Notes: generated by a model not told the origin, from the letters alone. 15,525 nt of DNA from JALXDT01 sp964634755 (GCA_964634755.1 CAZWJH010000061.1:1-15525), one strand, 5' to 3'. Positions 7,414 to 14,181 are shown, counted from the first letter of the stretch. Made by a program: numbers and translations.

Positions 7414-8319
7414 ATGAAAGAAATGATAAAAGAGATAGAAAAATTTAAGAAAGAAAAAAATGCCATTATTTTGGCACACAATTATCAGAGAAAAGAGGTT
7501 CAGGAGATAGCTGATTTTTTGGGAGATTCTCTTGAGCTTGCAAGAAAAGCTGTGAGTCTTTCGGCAGATGTCATAGTTTTTGCCGGAGTCTCTTTTATGG
7601 CTGAAACCGCAAAAATATTAAACCCTGACAAAAAGGTTCTTCTTCCTGAAGAGAGCGCTTACTGTGAAATGGCTGAGATGGTGGATATTAAAGAGCTTAA
7701 AAAACTCAGAGAAAAGTATCCGAATGCCGCAGTTGTATCATATATAAACACAACAGCAGAAACAAAAACATTGACCGATATAGTTTGTACATCGGCAAAT
7801 GCTGTTAAAATAGTGGAGAGTGTTCCTCAAAAGAAAATAATCTTTGTTCCGGATAAAAATCTGGGAACTTATGTGAAAAAGAGAACAAAAAAGGAGATTA
7901 TCCTTTACGATGGATTTTGCTACGTCCACCATAAACTTATAATGAAAAAAGACATAGAGAAGATAAGAAGGGAATACCCTGATGCTCATCTTATGGTGCA
8001 TCCTGAGACCCACGAGGAGATTCAGGAGATGGCTGATTCAATTCTTTCCACAGGACAGATGATAAAACAGGCGGAAAAAATTAAAGAGAAAACAATTATC
8101 GTCGGGACTGAAATAGGAATGGTGGATCGATTAAAAAAGGAGTTTCCCGAAAAAAACTTTGTTCCTCTTACAATGAGAGCAAAGTGCAGAGGTATGAAAG
8201 AGATAACATTGGAGTCAATTTTAAATTCACTTAAATATGATAGATATGAAATAATTCTTGATAAGGAAGTAATGGAAAAAGCTAAAATTCCCATTGAAAG
8301 AATGTTAAAAGTTAAATGA
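7414..8319 (+). CDS. nadA: Quinolinate synthase A
   Basis: A 301-residue cytoplasmic [4Fe-4S] enzyme that condenses iminoaspartate with dihydroxyacetone phosphate to quinolinate, the NAD precursor. It has the N-terminal AHNYQ (21-25), FLGDSLELA (35-43), VCTSANAVKI (124-133) and MVHPET (194-199) motifs. The three cluster cysteines expected from the Thermotoga enzyme are present as Cys84, Cys169 and Cys258. Spacing matches the short NadA type. The last cysteine motif reads KCRGMKEITL, where many homologues have Cys-Pro-Asn-Met, a small variation. The start at 7414 gives the normal N-terminus. No nadB or nadC lies beside it. Its stop overlaps the start of the following PP-loop gene (ATGA, 8316-8319), so the two are translationally coupled. 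The promoter sits directly in front of the ATG. Confidence 0.93.
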   Translation: MKEMIKEIEKFKKEKNAIILAHNYQRKEVQEIADFLGDSLELARKAVSLSADVIVFAGVSFMAETAKILNPDKKVLLPEESAYCEMAEMVDIKELKKLREKYPNAAVVSYINTTAETKTLTDIVCTSANAVKIVESVPQKKIIFVPDKNLGTYVKKRTKKEIILYDGFCYVHHKLIMKKDIEKIRREYPDAHLMVHPETHEEIQEMADSILSTGQMIKQAEKIKEKTIIVGTEIGMVDRLKKEFPEKNFVPLTMRAKCRGMKEITLESILNSLKYDRYEIILDKEVMEKAKIPIERMLKVK

Positions 8320-9209
8320 TAAAAGCCGTGGCTCTCTATTCAGGGGGGCTTGATAGTATTTTGGCGATAAAAATTGTTGAAGGTTTGGGAATTGATGTAT
8401 ATCCGGTAAGCTTTTATCATCCCTTTTTCGGTGAAATTGATAGAAGAAATTTTGAAGATCTTAAAAAAGAGCCTGAGATTATTGATATTTCGGAAGATTT
8501 TTTTAAAATATTAAAAAGTCCTAAATTCGGTTATGGAAAAAATCTTAATCCCTGTATGGATTGCAGAATCTTGTATTTTAAAAAGGCAAAGGAATATATG
8601 GAAAAAATCGGAGCAAAATTTCTGATTAGCGGGGAAATTGTAGGTCAAAGACCATTTTCTCAGAGAAGGGAGGCTATCAATACCATTGAAAAAGAGGCTG
8701 GTGTTTCAGGTCTTGTTTTAAGGCCCCTAACTCAAAAGAATATGCTTGAGACAATAGCTGAAAGGGAGGGATGGGTTGAAGGGGAAAAGCTTTTGGGAGT
8801 TTCAGGAAGAAACAGGCAGATACAACTTGAACTTGCAAAAAAGTTTTCATTATCTTATGTCCCGACACCTGCCGGAGGATGCCTTTTAACTGTACCTGAT
8901 TTTGCAAAAAGGACAAAAGAGCTTTTGGTAAGAGAGCTTATAAATAAGACAAATGTGGAAATTCTAAGATACGGAAGATTCTTCACTCTAAATGATAGAG
9001 CGGTTTTAATAGTCGGAAGAAACCAAAAGGAGAATGAAAAATTAGAGAATCTTTTTAACAAAGAGTTAAATCACACTTTTATTGAAACTTTATCTCCTCC
9101 GGGACCTTCTGCGATAATAATAGGAAAAGGAGAGGTGGAAAAAGCCCTCTCCATTTTAAAAAAATACATAAAAATAAAAGAAAAAGAGCCGGAGTTTTTA
9201 ATAAAATAG
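8316..9209 (+). CDS. PP-loop ATPase, ThiI/MnmA-like tRNA thiolase family
   Basis: A 297-residue protein opening with the PP-loop SGGLDS (9-14), which binds ATP and adenylates the substrate in N-type pyrophosphatases. The block NPCMDC (78-83) followed by a Lys/Arg-rich helix and a later AGGCLL (186-191) resemble the paired and single cysteines of tRNA thiolases such as MnmA and TtuA/TtuI. Cys80, Cys83 and Cys189 could hold a [4Fe-4S] cluster or act as the persulfide pair. This is smaller than full ThiI: there is no THUMP domain at the N-terminus and no rhodanese domain at the C-terminus. The last 100 residues are a region I cannot name. The likely role is sulfur insertion into a tRNA uridine, but the position is unknown. 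It overlaps nadA by 4 nt and ends one base before the convergent etfA stop. General family fairly sure, exact reaction not. Confidence 0.72.
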   Translation: MIKAVALYSGGLDSILAIKIVEGLGIDVYPVSFYHPFFGEIDRRNFEDLKKEPEIIDISEDFFKILKSPKFGYGKNLNPCMDCRILYFKKAKEYMEKIGAKFLISGEIVGQRPFSQRREAINTIEKEAGVSGLVLRPLTQKNMLETIAEREGWVEGEKLLGVSGRNRQIQLELAKKFSLSYVPTPAGGCLLTVPDFAKRTKELLVRELINKTNVEILRYGRFFTLNDRAVLIVGRNQKENEKLENLFNKELNHTFIETLSPPGPSAIIIGKGEVEKALSILKKYIKIKEKEPEFLIK

Positions 9210-9210
9210 A

Positions 9211-10404
9211 TCAGAGCTTTTTCATTAATTCCGGAATAATCTTGTGAAGATCTCCCACAAATCCGTATGTGGCTATGTCAAAAATCGGGGCTTTCGGATC
9301 AGAGTTTATGGCAATTATAACATCGCTTGATTTCATACCTACCTGATGCTGGATTGCACCTGAAATTCCGCAAGCAATATAAACTTTCGGTGCCACTGTT
9401 GTTCCTGTCTGTCCTACTTGATGGGAATACGAAATCCAGCCTGCGTCAACCACAGCTCTTGAGGCTCCGACTGCAGCACCAAGCTTCTTTGCAAAATCAT
9501 AAATAAGCTGCATATTCTCTTTGCTTCCGATACCCCTTCCGGCTGAAACTATAACTTCAGCTTCATGAAGGTTTACCTCTTCTTCGGATAAAATTACAGC
9601 TTCTTTTATTATTTTTGAGATTTTAAAAGTTGTCGGGTCAAAATCTATCTTTTTTATCTCTCCGCTTCTTTCTTTTTCCAAGGGAACAGGCATAACTCTC
9701 GGTCTTATTGTTGCTATTTGAGGTCTGTGATTTGGCGTGAGGATTGTTGCCATTATATTCCCGCCAAAAGCAGGCCTTGTTTGAAGAAGATTTCCTGTTT
9801 CAGTGTCAATGTCAAGCTCTGTACAATCAGCTGTAAGCCCTGTCTCTATGTTTGCCGCAAGCCTTGGTAAAAGTGCTCTTCCCACAGCAGAGGCTCCTCC
9901 GATAAAAACCTCGGGTTTTACCTCTTCCATGAGTTTTTTCAAAGCTTCTGAGTAAAGTTCATCATGAAAGTGGAATAGCTCGTCATGTTCAATGTAGTAA
10001 ACTATGTCTGCTCCGTGATTAATCAAAGTTCGAGCATGTTTGTTAACACCATTTCCACCTATCAAGACAGAAGCCAACTTTGTTCCTCTCTTATCTGCAA
10101 TTTTTCTTCCCACGGAGAGCATCTCAAGGGCAACTTTTGCAAGCTCTCCCTCATTAACTTCAGCGAATGTTAAAATCCCTTTATATTCACTTTTATCTAT
10201 TTCGATTGCACTCTCTCCCCTTTTCATCTCAATTGCATCAAAGGGGCAGGCATCAACACAGGCGCCGCAAAGAGTACACTTTTCCTCATCTATTTCCGCG
10301 ATTCCTTCCTCACTAATTTTTATTGCATCAAATGGGCAGGCATCAACGCAAACACTACAACCTGTGCATCGTTCTTCCAAAACCCAAATTCCCGTAACTC
10401 CCAT
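9211..10404 (-). CDS. etfA: Electron transfer flavoprotein alpha subunit with N-terminal ferredoxin domain
   Basis: A 397-residue protein, about 70 residues longer than ordinary EtfA because of an N-terminal 2[4Fe-4S] domain. Two full CxxCxxCxxxCP motifs are present (Cys13, 16, 19, 23 and Cys43, 46, 49, 53). The rest is a normal EtfA: the alpha/beta domain from about residue 75, then the FAD domain with SAGRGIG (287-293), GASRAVVDAGW (313-323) and the QVGQTG...GISGAIQH block (329-353). With EtfB it forms the flavoprotein that passes electrons between NADH, ferredoxin and a partner dehydrogenase. EtfA of this fused type is known in CarE of the Acetobacterium caffeyl-CoA reductase complex and in the lactate dehydrogenase/Etf complex. 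It is third in the acd-etfB-etfA operon, 8 nt after etfB, with AGGTGAG before the ATG. Confidence 0.94.
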   Translation of the reverse strand: MGVTGIWVLEERCTGCSVCVDACPFDAIKISEEGIAEIDEEKCTLCGACVDACPFDAIEMKRGESAIEIDKSEYKGILTFAEVNEGELAKVALEMLSVGRKIADKRGTKLASVLIGGNGVNKHARTLINHGADIVYYIEHDELFHFHDELYSEALKKLMEEVKPEVFIGGASAVGRALLPRLAANIETGLTADCTELDIDTETGNLLQTRPAFGGNIMATILTPNHRPQIATIRPRVMPVPLEKERSGEIKKIDFDPTTFKISKIIKEAVILSEEEVNLHEAEVIVSAGRGIGSKENMQLIYDFAKKLGAAVGASRAVVDAGWISYSHQVGQTGTTVAPKVYIACGISGAIQHQVGMKSSDVIIAINSDPKAPIFDIATYGFVGDLHKIIPELMKKL

Positions 10405-10412
10405 TTTCTCAC

Positions 10413-11201
10413 CTACACTACTTTTAATTCTTTTAATTTACCGAAAAGAATTTCGGCTAATTCTTCAGCCTCACCTTCAAACTTTTCTCCACCGGTTCTT
10501 TTGGGTGGTGAAAAGACCTTTTTAACCTGAGTCGGGGATCCTTGAAGTCCTATTTTTGTTTCATCCGCATCAATGTCTTTTGAAGTGAAAACAGTAGGTT
10601 CAAATTTTTTTGCTTTCATTTTTCCTCTTAAAGACGGAAGTCTTGGCTCATTTATCTCTTTAACAACTGTAATTACTCCGGGAAGTCCGATTTCAACCAC
10701 ATCGTATCCATAATCGGTTAATCTTTCAACCACAGCCTTTTCTTTGCTTATCTCTACAATCTTTCTAACAAAGGTTACTTGAGGAAATCCAAACCAGGAG
10801 GCAATTCCGGGACCAACCTGTCCTGTATCACCATCTATGGCCTGTTTGCCTGCTATTATGATACCTATATCTCCTATCTTTTCCATTGCTTTGTAAAGGG
10901 AGTAGGAAGTTGCAAGAGTATCAGCCCCTGCAAAGGCTCTGTCCGATACCAAGATTCCTTCATCAACTCCCATTGCAATAACATCTCTTAAAGCTTCCTT
11001 TGCCTGAGGAGGTCCCATTGTAATTGCTATGACTTTTCCTTCTCCGAGTCTTTCCTTTATTCTCAATCCTTCCTCAACAGCATAGAGGTCAAATGGGTTG
11101 ACAATTGATTCAACTCCCTCTCTTATCAATGTCCCCTTTTCAAGATCCCACTTGACCTCTGTTGTGTTGGGTACCTGTTTTATGCATACAAAGATGTTCA
11201 T
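10413..11201 (-). CDS. etfB: Electron transfer flavoprotein beta subunit (bifurcating-type motifs)
   Basis: A 262-residue soluble subunit that pairs with the EtfA encoded next to it. It shows VNPFDLYAVEEGLR (34-47), GKQAIDGDTGQVGPGIA (118-134), VERLTDYGYDVVE (158-170) and the EtfB signature LPGVITVVKEINEPRLPSL (173-191). From my recollection, DGDTxQVGP is found in Etfs of the electron-bifurcating group, which bind a second FAD in EtfB. Ordinary respiratory EtfB instead binds AMP there and has a D-D-x-x-Q-T-G-Q pattern. I therefore infer, without proof, an NADH-oxidising bifurcating Etf. The ATG overlaps the acyl-CoA dehydrogenase stop by 4 nt (ATGA, 11201-11198), with AAGAGG just upstream, so synthesis is coupled to the dehydrogenase. 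It is followed 8 nt later by ferredoxin-fused etfA. Confidence 0.94.
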   Translation of the reverse strand: MNIFVCIKQVPNTTEVKWDLEKGTLIREGVESIVNPFDLYAVEEGLRIKERLGEGKVIAITMGPPQAKEALRDVIAMGVDEGILVSDRAFAGADTLATSYSLYKAMEKIGDIGIIIAGKQAIDGDTGQVGPGIASWFGFPQVTFVRKIVEISKEKAVVERLTDYGYDVVEIGLPGVITVVKEINEPRLPSLRGKMKAKKFEPTVFTSKDIDADETKIGLQGSPTQVKKVFSPPKRTGGEKFEGEAEELAEILFGKLKELKVV

Positions 11202-12340
11202 TTTATCCTCTTAATTAATTGGGATGCTATTATATTTCTCATAATTTGATTTGTTCCTTCGTAGATCTGAGTGATTTTTGCATCTCTCATCATCTTCTCA
11301 ACAGGATACTCTTTCATATATCCGTATCCACCGAAAATCTGAACTGCGTCGGTTGTAACCTGCATTGCAACATCTGAAGCATAAGCTTTTGCCATTGCCG
11401 TTATATCAGCCACCTTTTCCCCTGCATCAACATTTCTTGCTGCCATATAGGTCAAAGCTCTTGCTGACTCTATTTTTATTGCCATATCAGCCATCATGTA
11501 TTGCAAGCCTTCAAAAGAAGCAATTGGTTTCCCGAACTGATGTCTTTTCTTTGCGTATGAGACTGCTGCATCAAGTGCTGCCTGAGCAATACCAACTGCC
11601 TGAGCTGCAACACCAAGCCTTGTTCTGTCAAATGTTTTCATTGTCATAAGAAAACCGCCTCCTTCCCTTCCTAAAACTTGGCTTTTGTGAACTCTGAGAT
11701 CTTTGAAAATAAGCTCTCTTGTAACGGAAGCTCTTATCCCCATTTTATCCTCTTTTTTACCAAATTCAAATCCTTCCATCCCCCTTTCAAGAATAAATGC
11801 AGTGGCTCCTCTTGTCCCTCTCGAAGGATCGGTTAGGGCAATTATTACATAAACTTCTGCTTCTCCTCCGTTTGTGATGAATTGCTTTGTTCCATTTATT
11901 ATATAATAATCTCCATCCTTTTCAGCTCTTGTTTTTATATTTCCCGCATCACTCCCGGCTTCACTTTCCGTAAGCCCGAAAGCTGCAAGAGCTCCGTTTG
12001 CTACCATAGGGAGATATTTTTTCTTTTGCTCTTCATTTCCATACAAAATAATAGGTGTTATTCCAAGTGCCGTACCTGCATAGGCAAGGGCAATTCCTGC
12101 GCAGCCATAAGAGAGTTCTTCCACCGCAAGAAGCATTGCGAGAGTTGAAAGCCCCATTCCATCGTACTCCTCTGGAATAAATACTCTGAAGAGATCACTC
12201 TGTGCCATTACTTCCACTATATCGTGGGGAAAAGTTCCCTCTTCATCGTATTTTTGTCTCACAGGGACAATTTTTTCCAGAGCAATTTTTCTTGCGATTT
12301 CTCTAACCATTTGTTCTTCTTCTGTTAAAAAATAGTTCAT
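11198..12340 (-). CDS. Acyl-CoA dehydrogenase / enoyl-CoA reductase (partner of the Etf complex)
   Basis: A 380-residue FAD enzyme of the short-chain/butyryl-CoA dehydrogenase class. The FAD-binding FGLTESEAGSD motif lies about residues 121-131. The catalytic base is Glu361 in YEGTNQI, the position used by short- and medium-chain acyl-CoA dehydrogenases. The C-terminal RHQFGKPIASFEG and GGYGYMKEYP blocks are also typical. I place the start at 12340 because GGAGG (12351-12347) lies 6 nt upstream. A longer reading from a TTG at 12400 would overlap the promoter and add residues foreign to the family. With the overlapping etfB and ferredoxin-type etfA it has the order of carC-carD-carE, whose product reduces caffeyl-CoA with NADH while reducing ferredoxin. 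The acyl substrate here is unknown; butyryl-, acryloyl- and aryl-acryloyl-CoA are all possible. It may run as a reductase rather than in beta-oxidation. Confidence 0.9.
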   Translation of the reverse strand: MNYFLTEEEQMVREIARKIALEKIVPVRQKYDEEGTFPHDIVEVMAQSDLFRVFIPEEYDGMGLSTLAMLLAVEELSYGCAGIALAYAGTALGITPIILYGNEEQKKKYLPMVANGALAAFGLTESEAGSDAGNIKTRAEKDGDYYIINGTKQFITNGGEAEVYVIIALTDPSRGTRGATAFILERGMEGFEFGKKEDKMGIRASVTRELIFKDLRVHKSQVLGREGGGFLMTMKTFDRTRLGVAAQAVGIAQAALDAAVSYAKKRHQFGKPIASFEGLQYMMADMAIKIESARALTYMAARNVDAGEKVADITAMAKAYASDVAMQVTTDAVQIFGGYGYMKEYPVEKMMRDAKITQIYEGTNQIMRNIIASQLIKRIK

Positions 12341-12346
12341 AGAAAA

Positions 12347-12400
12347 CCTCCAAACTTTTTGTGAATTTCCTAAAATATTATATTTTGTGGGTTTTGTCAA
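12347..12400 (-). promoter_or_regulatory. Promoter and ribosome-binding site of the acd-etfB-etfA operon
   Basis: Reading the minus strand, TTGACA (12400-12395) is followed after 17 nt by TATTTT (12377-12372). A better TATAAT (12382-12377) is only 12 nt away, so which -10 box is used is unclear. The -10 region is covered by a perfect 15-bp inverted repeat, AAAATAT-T-ATATTTT (12372-12386), a possible repressor or activator site. GGAGG (12351-12347) then precedes the ATG by 6 nt. The operon thus has its own promoter, separate from asnC upstream. Confidence 0.55.
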
Positions 12401-12439
12401 ACAGTGGGTATAAGTTGAATGAACAAAGAAGAGGTTACT

Positions 12440-12916
12440 TTAAGCTATTTCTACCAGTGTGCTTATTTTTTTCTCAAAAGCTGTTTCAAGAGAAAGAAGT
12501 GTTTCCGTTGATTGGATTTCGGAAATTTCTTGAATTTTTCTTATTAAAATATTGTACAAATCTTTTGTGTTTTTTGCAAAAAGCTTTACGAATATATTAT
12601 ATTTGCCAGTAGTATAATATGCTTCCATTATTTCAGGAATCTTTTTTATCTTTTCTATGACTATTTTATAATCCTTCGCATTGTGAAGATTGATTCCCAC
12701 AAAAGCGAAGATATCAAAGCCTATTTTTTCCGGATCTATTATAAGGGTTGAGCCTTTGATTATGCCTTTTTCCACCATTTTCCTGAATCTTACATGAATC
12801 GTTCCGCCTGAAACATAAATAGTTTTTGCTATATCAAGAAAAGGTTGTCTTGCATCTTCAATAAGAAAAGATAATATTTTTTTGTCAATTTTATCAAGTT
12901 TGTAATTTTCTCTCAT
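12440..12916 (-). CDS. asnC: AsnC, Lrp/AsnC-family asparagine-responsive regulator
   Basis: A 158-residue DNA-binding protein. The N-terminal winged helix-turn-helix (about residues 5-60) ends in VSGGTIHVRFRKM, close to VSPGTIHVRVEKM of E. coli AsnC. The C-terminal RAM (amino-acid-binding) domain contains NAKDY, EAYYTTGKYNIFVK (about 99-112) and EIQSTETLLSLE, again nearly the E. coli residues. In E. coli AsnC activates asnA, represses its own gene, and is countered by asparagine. Here the gene is divergent to asnA with 135 nt between the start codons, the same arrangement. AGAGG (12930-12926) lies 9 nt before the ATG. Its stop is 99 nt upstream of the acyl-CoA dehydrogenase start on the same strand, so some read-through into that operon is possible. 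The call as an AsnC orthologue is strong; the effector is inferred. Confidence 0.92.
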   Translation of the reverse strand: MRENYKLDKIDKKILSFLIEDARQPFLDIAKTIYVSGGTIHVRFRKMVEKGIIKGSTLIIDPEKIGFDIFAFVGINLHNAKDYKIVIEKIKKIPEIMEAYYTTGKYNIFVKLFAKNTKDLYNILIRKIQEISEIQSTETLLSLETAFEKKISTLVEIA

Positions 12917-12929
12917 TTTAAAGTACCTC

Positions 12930-13019
12930 TTTTAGTAAATTTATAAAAATTGTCTTAAATTTTAATAAATTATTAATAATATGTCAATTAATAAAATAAT
13001 ATGATTTTTTTTACTAAAA
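12930..13019. promoter_or_regulatory. Divergent asnC-asnA control region with candidate AsnC sites
   Basis: The minus-strand asnC promoter reads TTGACA (12987-12982), a 17-nt spacer and TAAAAT (12964-12959). A perfect 15-bp inverted repeat, TTAATAA-A-TTATTAA (12962-12976), covers its spacer and -10 box, a natural place for autorepression. Two further near-palindromes, TTTAGTAAA (12931-12939) and TTTACTAAA (13010-13018), flank it with centres 79 bp apart and are inverted copies of each other. The asnA side has several -10-like boxes (for example TATTAT, 13022-13027) but no recognisable -35, as expected of an activator-dependent promoter. The region is very AT-rich, so chance matches are likely in part. 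Confidence 0.45.
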
Positions 13020-13051
13020 TATATTATCAAATTAATATTAAGAGGCGTGTG

Positions 13052-14071
13052 ATGAAGGATTTTTTAGGGTTCTCTTTAAGAAAAAGAATGGAACTTGTTT
13101 TGGAGGTAAAAAGAAAGTTTGAAAACTGTCTCATAAAGAAACTGAATCTGAAAAAAGTGCCGGCTCCTCTTTTCGTGGAAGCTGAAAGCGGGATACAGGA
13201 TGATTTGAATGGAATAGAAAAAGCTGTTGAATTTAAAATCGATTCTATCGGAGAAAAAAGATTTCAGATTGTTCACTCTCTTGCAAAATGGAAAAGACTT
13301 GCATTAAGAGAAATGCAGTTGGAGGTTGGGGAGGGAATCATCACCGATATGTTAGCAATTCGTCCGCAGGAAGATATTAAAAATTCTTCTATTCATTCTG
13401 TTCTTGTTGATCAATGGGATTGGGAGAGGGTGATAAGCAAAGATGAAAGGAATATTTATTACTTGAAAAAGGCTGTTAAGAAAATATATAGTTGTTTAAA
13501 AAAAACGGAGATTTATTTTTCAAAAATGCTAAATTATGAAAGTGTTTTGCCAAAAGAGATTAAATTTATTTACAGTGATGATCTTTATAAAGCATTTCCA
13601 AATCTTTCTCCTAAGAAAAGAGAGAGAGAAATAGTGAAAAGATATGGCGCAGTTTTTATTATTGGAATTGGGTATCCTTTACCGGATGGCAAACCTCATG
13701 ATGGAAGAGCGCCGGACTATGATGATTGGGTTACATTAGGGGAGAATGGGAAAAGAGGATTAAACGGTGATATTATAATATGGAATCCTGTTTTAGAAGA
13801 TGCTTTTGAAATCTCTTCAATGGGAATAAGGGTTGATAAAGATTCTTTAAAAACTCAATTGAAAATGCAGGGATTGGAAAAAAGACTCTTGTTTCCATGG
13901 CATAAATTACTTATGAAAGGAGAATTACCTCTAAGTATAGGAGGGGGAATCGGACAATCAAGAGTAGCTATGTATATGCTTAGAAGAAAACATATAGGAG
14001 AGGTTCAGGTAAGCGCTTGGCCAGAGAAAGTGAAAGGTTTTTCAAACAAAGGTTCATTACTAATGGTTTAA
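13052..14071 (+). CDS. asnA: Aspartate-ammonia ligase (asparagine synthetase A)
   Basis: A 339-residue cytoplasmic ligase that makes asparagine from aspartate, ammonia and ATP via aspartyl-AMP. It belongs to the class II aminoacyl-tRNA-synthetase fold and aligns along its full length with E. coli AsnA. Shared blocks include VHSLAKWKR, HSVLVDQWDWERV, RAPDYDDW, NGDIIIWNPVLEDAFE, SSMGIRVD and GGGIGQSR near the C-terminus. These carry the ATP- and aspartate-binding residues, so an active enzyme is expected. I place the start at 13052: AAGAGG (13040-13045) lies 6 nt before it and the N-terminus then matches the family length (E. coli 330). The ATG at 13001 would add 17 residues, has no ribosome-binding site and lies inside the control region. 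It is divergent to asnC, its probable activator. No clear hairpin terminator follows, only a T-rich stretch. Confidence 0.95.
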   Translation: MKDFLGFSLRKRMELVLEVKRKFENCLIKKLNLKKVPAPLFVEAESGIQDDLNGIEKAVEFKIDSIGEKRFQIVHSLAKWKRLALREMQLEVGEGIITDMLAIRPQEDIKNSSIHSVLVDQWDWERVISKDERNIYYLKKAVKKIYSCLKKTEIYFSKMLNYESVLPKEIKFIYSDDLYKAFPNLSPKKREREIVKRYGAVFIIGIGYPLPDGKPHDGRAPDYDDWVTLGENGKRGLNGDIIIWNPVLEDAFEISSMGIRVDKDSLKTQLKMQGLEKRLLFPWHKLLMKGELPLSIGGGIGQSRVAMYMLRRKHIGEVQVSAWPEKVKGFSNKGSLLMV

Positions 14072-14099
14072 TTTTTTATTATTTTCTTCTCCAAAGCTC

Positions 14100-14129
14100 T
14101 TGACATCGAAAAATTTTTTTTGCTATAAT
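14100..14129 (+). promoter_or_regulatory. Strong sigma-70-type promoter of the tetR-transporter operon
   Basis: A perfect TTGACA (14100-14105), an 18-nt spacer and a perfect TATAAT (14124-14129) form the best promoter in the window. Transcription should start near 14136, just inside the inverted repeat that follows, so a repressor bound there would block it. It drives the small ORF, tetR and the transporter gene. Confidence 0.75.
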
Positions 14130-14134
14130 CGGAG

Positions 14135-14161
14135 GGTGAGTATTTACTCACCGCAGGTGAG
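14135..14161 (+). promoter_or_regulatory. Inverted-repeat operator, probably bound by the TetR-family regulator
   Basis: GGTGAGTATTTACTCACC (14135-14152) is a perfect 18-bp palindrome with 8-bp arms and a 2-bp centre. A third copy of the half-site, GGTGAG (14156-14161), follows after GCA. The element starts 5 nt after the -10 box and precedes a tetR gene, the classic position of an autoregulatory TetR operator. In RNA the three copies could form two mutually exclusive hairpins, the first right at the 5' end. Binding by this regulator is inferred from position. Confidence 0.65.
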
Positions 14162-14181
14162 CGAGAAAGGAGTATTGAAAA

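Noticed and set aside
10040..10525. 161-residue plus-strand frame opposite etfA and etfB
   Set aside because: It is antisense to two clear genes and shows only mirrored codon composition, with no motif.
12341..12400. 20-residue N-terminal extension of the acyl-CoA dehydrogenase from a TTG
   Set aside because: It overlaps the TTGACA promoter, has no ribosome-binding site and adds residues not found in the family; the ATG at 12340 has GGAGG at 6 nt.
13001..13051. 17-residue N-terminal extension of AsnA
   Set aside because: It lies in the control region and lacks a ribosome-binding site; the ATG at 13052 has AAGAGG and matches AsnA length.
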